Origin: Paenibacillus jilunlii
Lineage (GTDB): Bacteria; Bacillota; Bacilli; Paenibacillales; Paenibacillaceae
Assembly: GCF_900102965.1 (NCBI RefSeq)
Contig: NZ_FNGM01000011.1
Location: forward strand, 171,375 to 235,374
Direction of reading: 5' to 3'
Length of the DNA stretch: 64,000 nucleotides
Shown here: positions 63,338 to 64,000 of the stretch, in pieces
How the letters are laid out: each line of letters begins with the position of its first letter
How positions within the stretch are numbered: the first letter of the stretch is position 1
The notes under the pieces: model-generated
Told to the model about the DNA's origin: nothing
Databases searched by the model: none
What the model saw: only the letters and a program-made list of their open reading frames with translations
Position numbers and translations under genes: made by a program

Positions 63338-64000
63338 ATTGGCCGCTTTTCCCGGCGACGGATTGTGCCAGCCTCACAAGCTTGTGGACGACCCAGCCGA
63401 ACATCGCCACAGCCATCATATCGAAGCTGACGTTGAACAGAAACAGGTGCTTCCCGATATCTGCCCTGCCATCCCCCATAATCGGCACCAGAAAAGAAAA
63501 TAGCCCAATCAGCCCCAGCAGCATCAGCAGTTCCCCGGCAATCCGTCCGCGCCGATCCCGGCTGCGGAAATATTCGAACAAGACGCCGGCATAATAGAGC
63601 AGATAGAATATAGCCAGAAAGCCAAGCGAATGCGGCAGCACTTCTCTTTTGAACTGGCTCCAGGTGCTGTACGCATAGGATAATGCCTTTTCCGGCCGTC
63701 CTTCAGACTTCTCATAGTTTCCAAGGTAATAGGGACGCAGGTCCATGCTGTTCCGGGCAGCATATTTCATACCATCTACCAGCCGCGAGGGATGCTTAAT
63801 ATAGAAGAAGAGTACATCCTTATGGGACACGCGGTCATAAAAATCCGCCTGAAGCGACGGATCATCCTGCTTGATCGCTGTACCGGACTGGAAATAGTTC
63901 GTGCCCGCCAGCACTTCCAGCTTCTCCGGCAAACCCAGCTCGCGCAGGTCCCCCCGCACATCCGGCGACCCGTTCAAAATCCCGAAAAAAACCGTCTGAT
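63327..64000 (-). CDS. Membrane protein, 5' end beyond window
   Basis: The frame is open to the window edge: reading continues upstream of the apparent TTG at 63977 as TVFFGILNGSPDVRGD, so the gene begins outside. The last ~224 residues hold a soluble extracellular loop (SHKDVLFFYIKHPSRLVDG) and three or four hydrophobic segments, including AIFYLLYYAGVLFEYF and MAVAMFGWVVHKL. It resembles polytopic glycan-transfer proteins (a WsfD-type hexose transferase is possible), which would suit the adjoining glycan region, but this is not proven. Confidence 0.7.
   Translation of the reverse strand, partial: QTVFFGILNGSPDVRGDLRELGLPEKLEVLAGTNYFQSGTAIKQDDPSLQADFYDRVSHKDVLFFYIKHPSRLVDGMKYAARNSMDLRPYYLGNYEKSEGRPEKALSYAYSTWSQFKREVLPHSLGFLAIFYLLYYAGVLFEYFRSRDRRGRIAGELLMLLGLIGLFSFLVPIMGDGRADIGKHLFLFNVSFDMMAVAMFGWVVHKLVRLAQSVAGKSGQYGR

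Overview
The window looks like chromosomal DNA from a nitrogen-fixing, spore-forming Paenibacillus or close relative. The evidence is a compact nifBHDKENX-orf-hesA-nifV operon with GlnR-type control, together with GerE, GerA/B/C germinant receptor subunits, a YhcN-type lipoprotein, a Spo0E-like phosphatase and an SLH-domain protein. Moderate-to-high GC and AGGAGG-type ribosome sites agree with this. I saw no rRNA or tRNA genes, insertion sequences, phage genes or CRISPR array.

Layout. 1-626 is repeat-rich intergenic DNA. 627-7406 (all minus) holds an MBL-fold hydrolase, a methyltransferase, a GH13 alpha-glucosidase, a possible gene remnant, a BclA-like collagen protein and a HAD phosphatase. 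7528-18892 is the nif operon on the minus strand, complete from two GlnR-type sites and a sigma-A promoter to a terminator. 18956-20152 is a yybP-ykoY (Mn2+) riboswitch controlling a TerC protein. 20214-25515 holds an SLH/YcdB-like protein and an SsuABC-type ABC importer. 25806-27559 is a Fur-box-controlled marR plus two nitroreductases. 27633-30434 is padR, a pentapeptide-repeat gene and an ABC exporter. 30521-34135 is a gerA/B/C operon. 34346-38816 holds small and unrelated genes: a heptad-repeat protein, a SagB-like oxidoreductase, gerE, a LacI regulator and a membrane protein. 39307-43631 is a Fur-box-controlled efeO-efeB-efeU iron uptake operon. 44201-47122 is rpiR-nagB-nagA. 47154-48185 is the YhcN lipoprotein. 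48396-61847 is a surface-glycan region. 62068-64000 holds an AAA ATPase, a Spo0E-like gene and the 3' part of a membrane protein gene cut by the window end.

How the genes work together. The nif operon encodes the nitrogenase (HDK), the FeMo-cofactor assembly proteins (B, E, N, X and the DUF269 partner), homocitrate synthase (V) and HesA. Two TGTNAN7TNACA-type sites flank its promoter, matching the activating and repressing GlnR site layout described in Paenibacillus. A perfect 14-bp hairpin separates nifH from nifD and probably sets nifH mRNA dosage.

In the glycan region, eight minus-strand genes (56550 to 49538) overlap or nearly abut. They encode a UDP-GlcNAc 2-epimerase, a CapE-like 4,6-dehydratase, an RmlD-like reductase, another sugar epimerase/reductase, two GT2 enzymes, a methyltransferase and a GT4 enzyme. 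The RmlD-type reductase in place of a cupin-bearing CapF suggests UDP-L-QuiNAc or L-RhaNAc rather than UDP-L-FucNAc. Nearby are a GT4 with a very basic tail and two CgeB-like glycosyltransferases. A spore- or cell-surface glycan is a reasonable guess.

The intergenic DNA is unusual: dispersed hairpin and GGAAAAAG/CTTTTTCC repeats at both ends of the window, an array of five 65-bp units, a 17-bp perfect inverted repeat and a long polypyrimidine tract.
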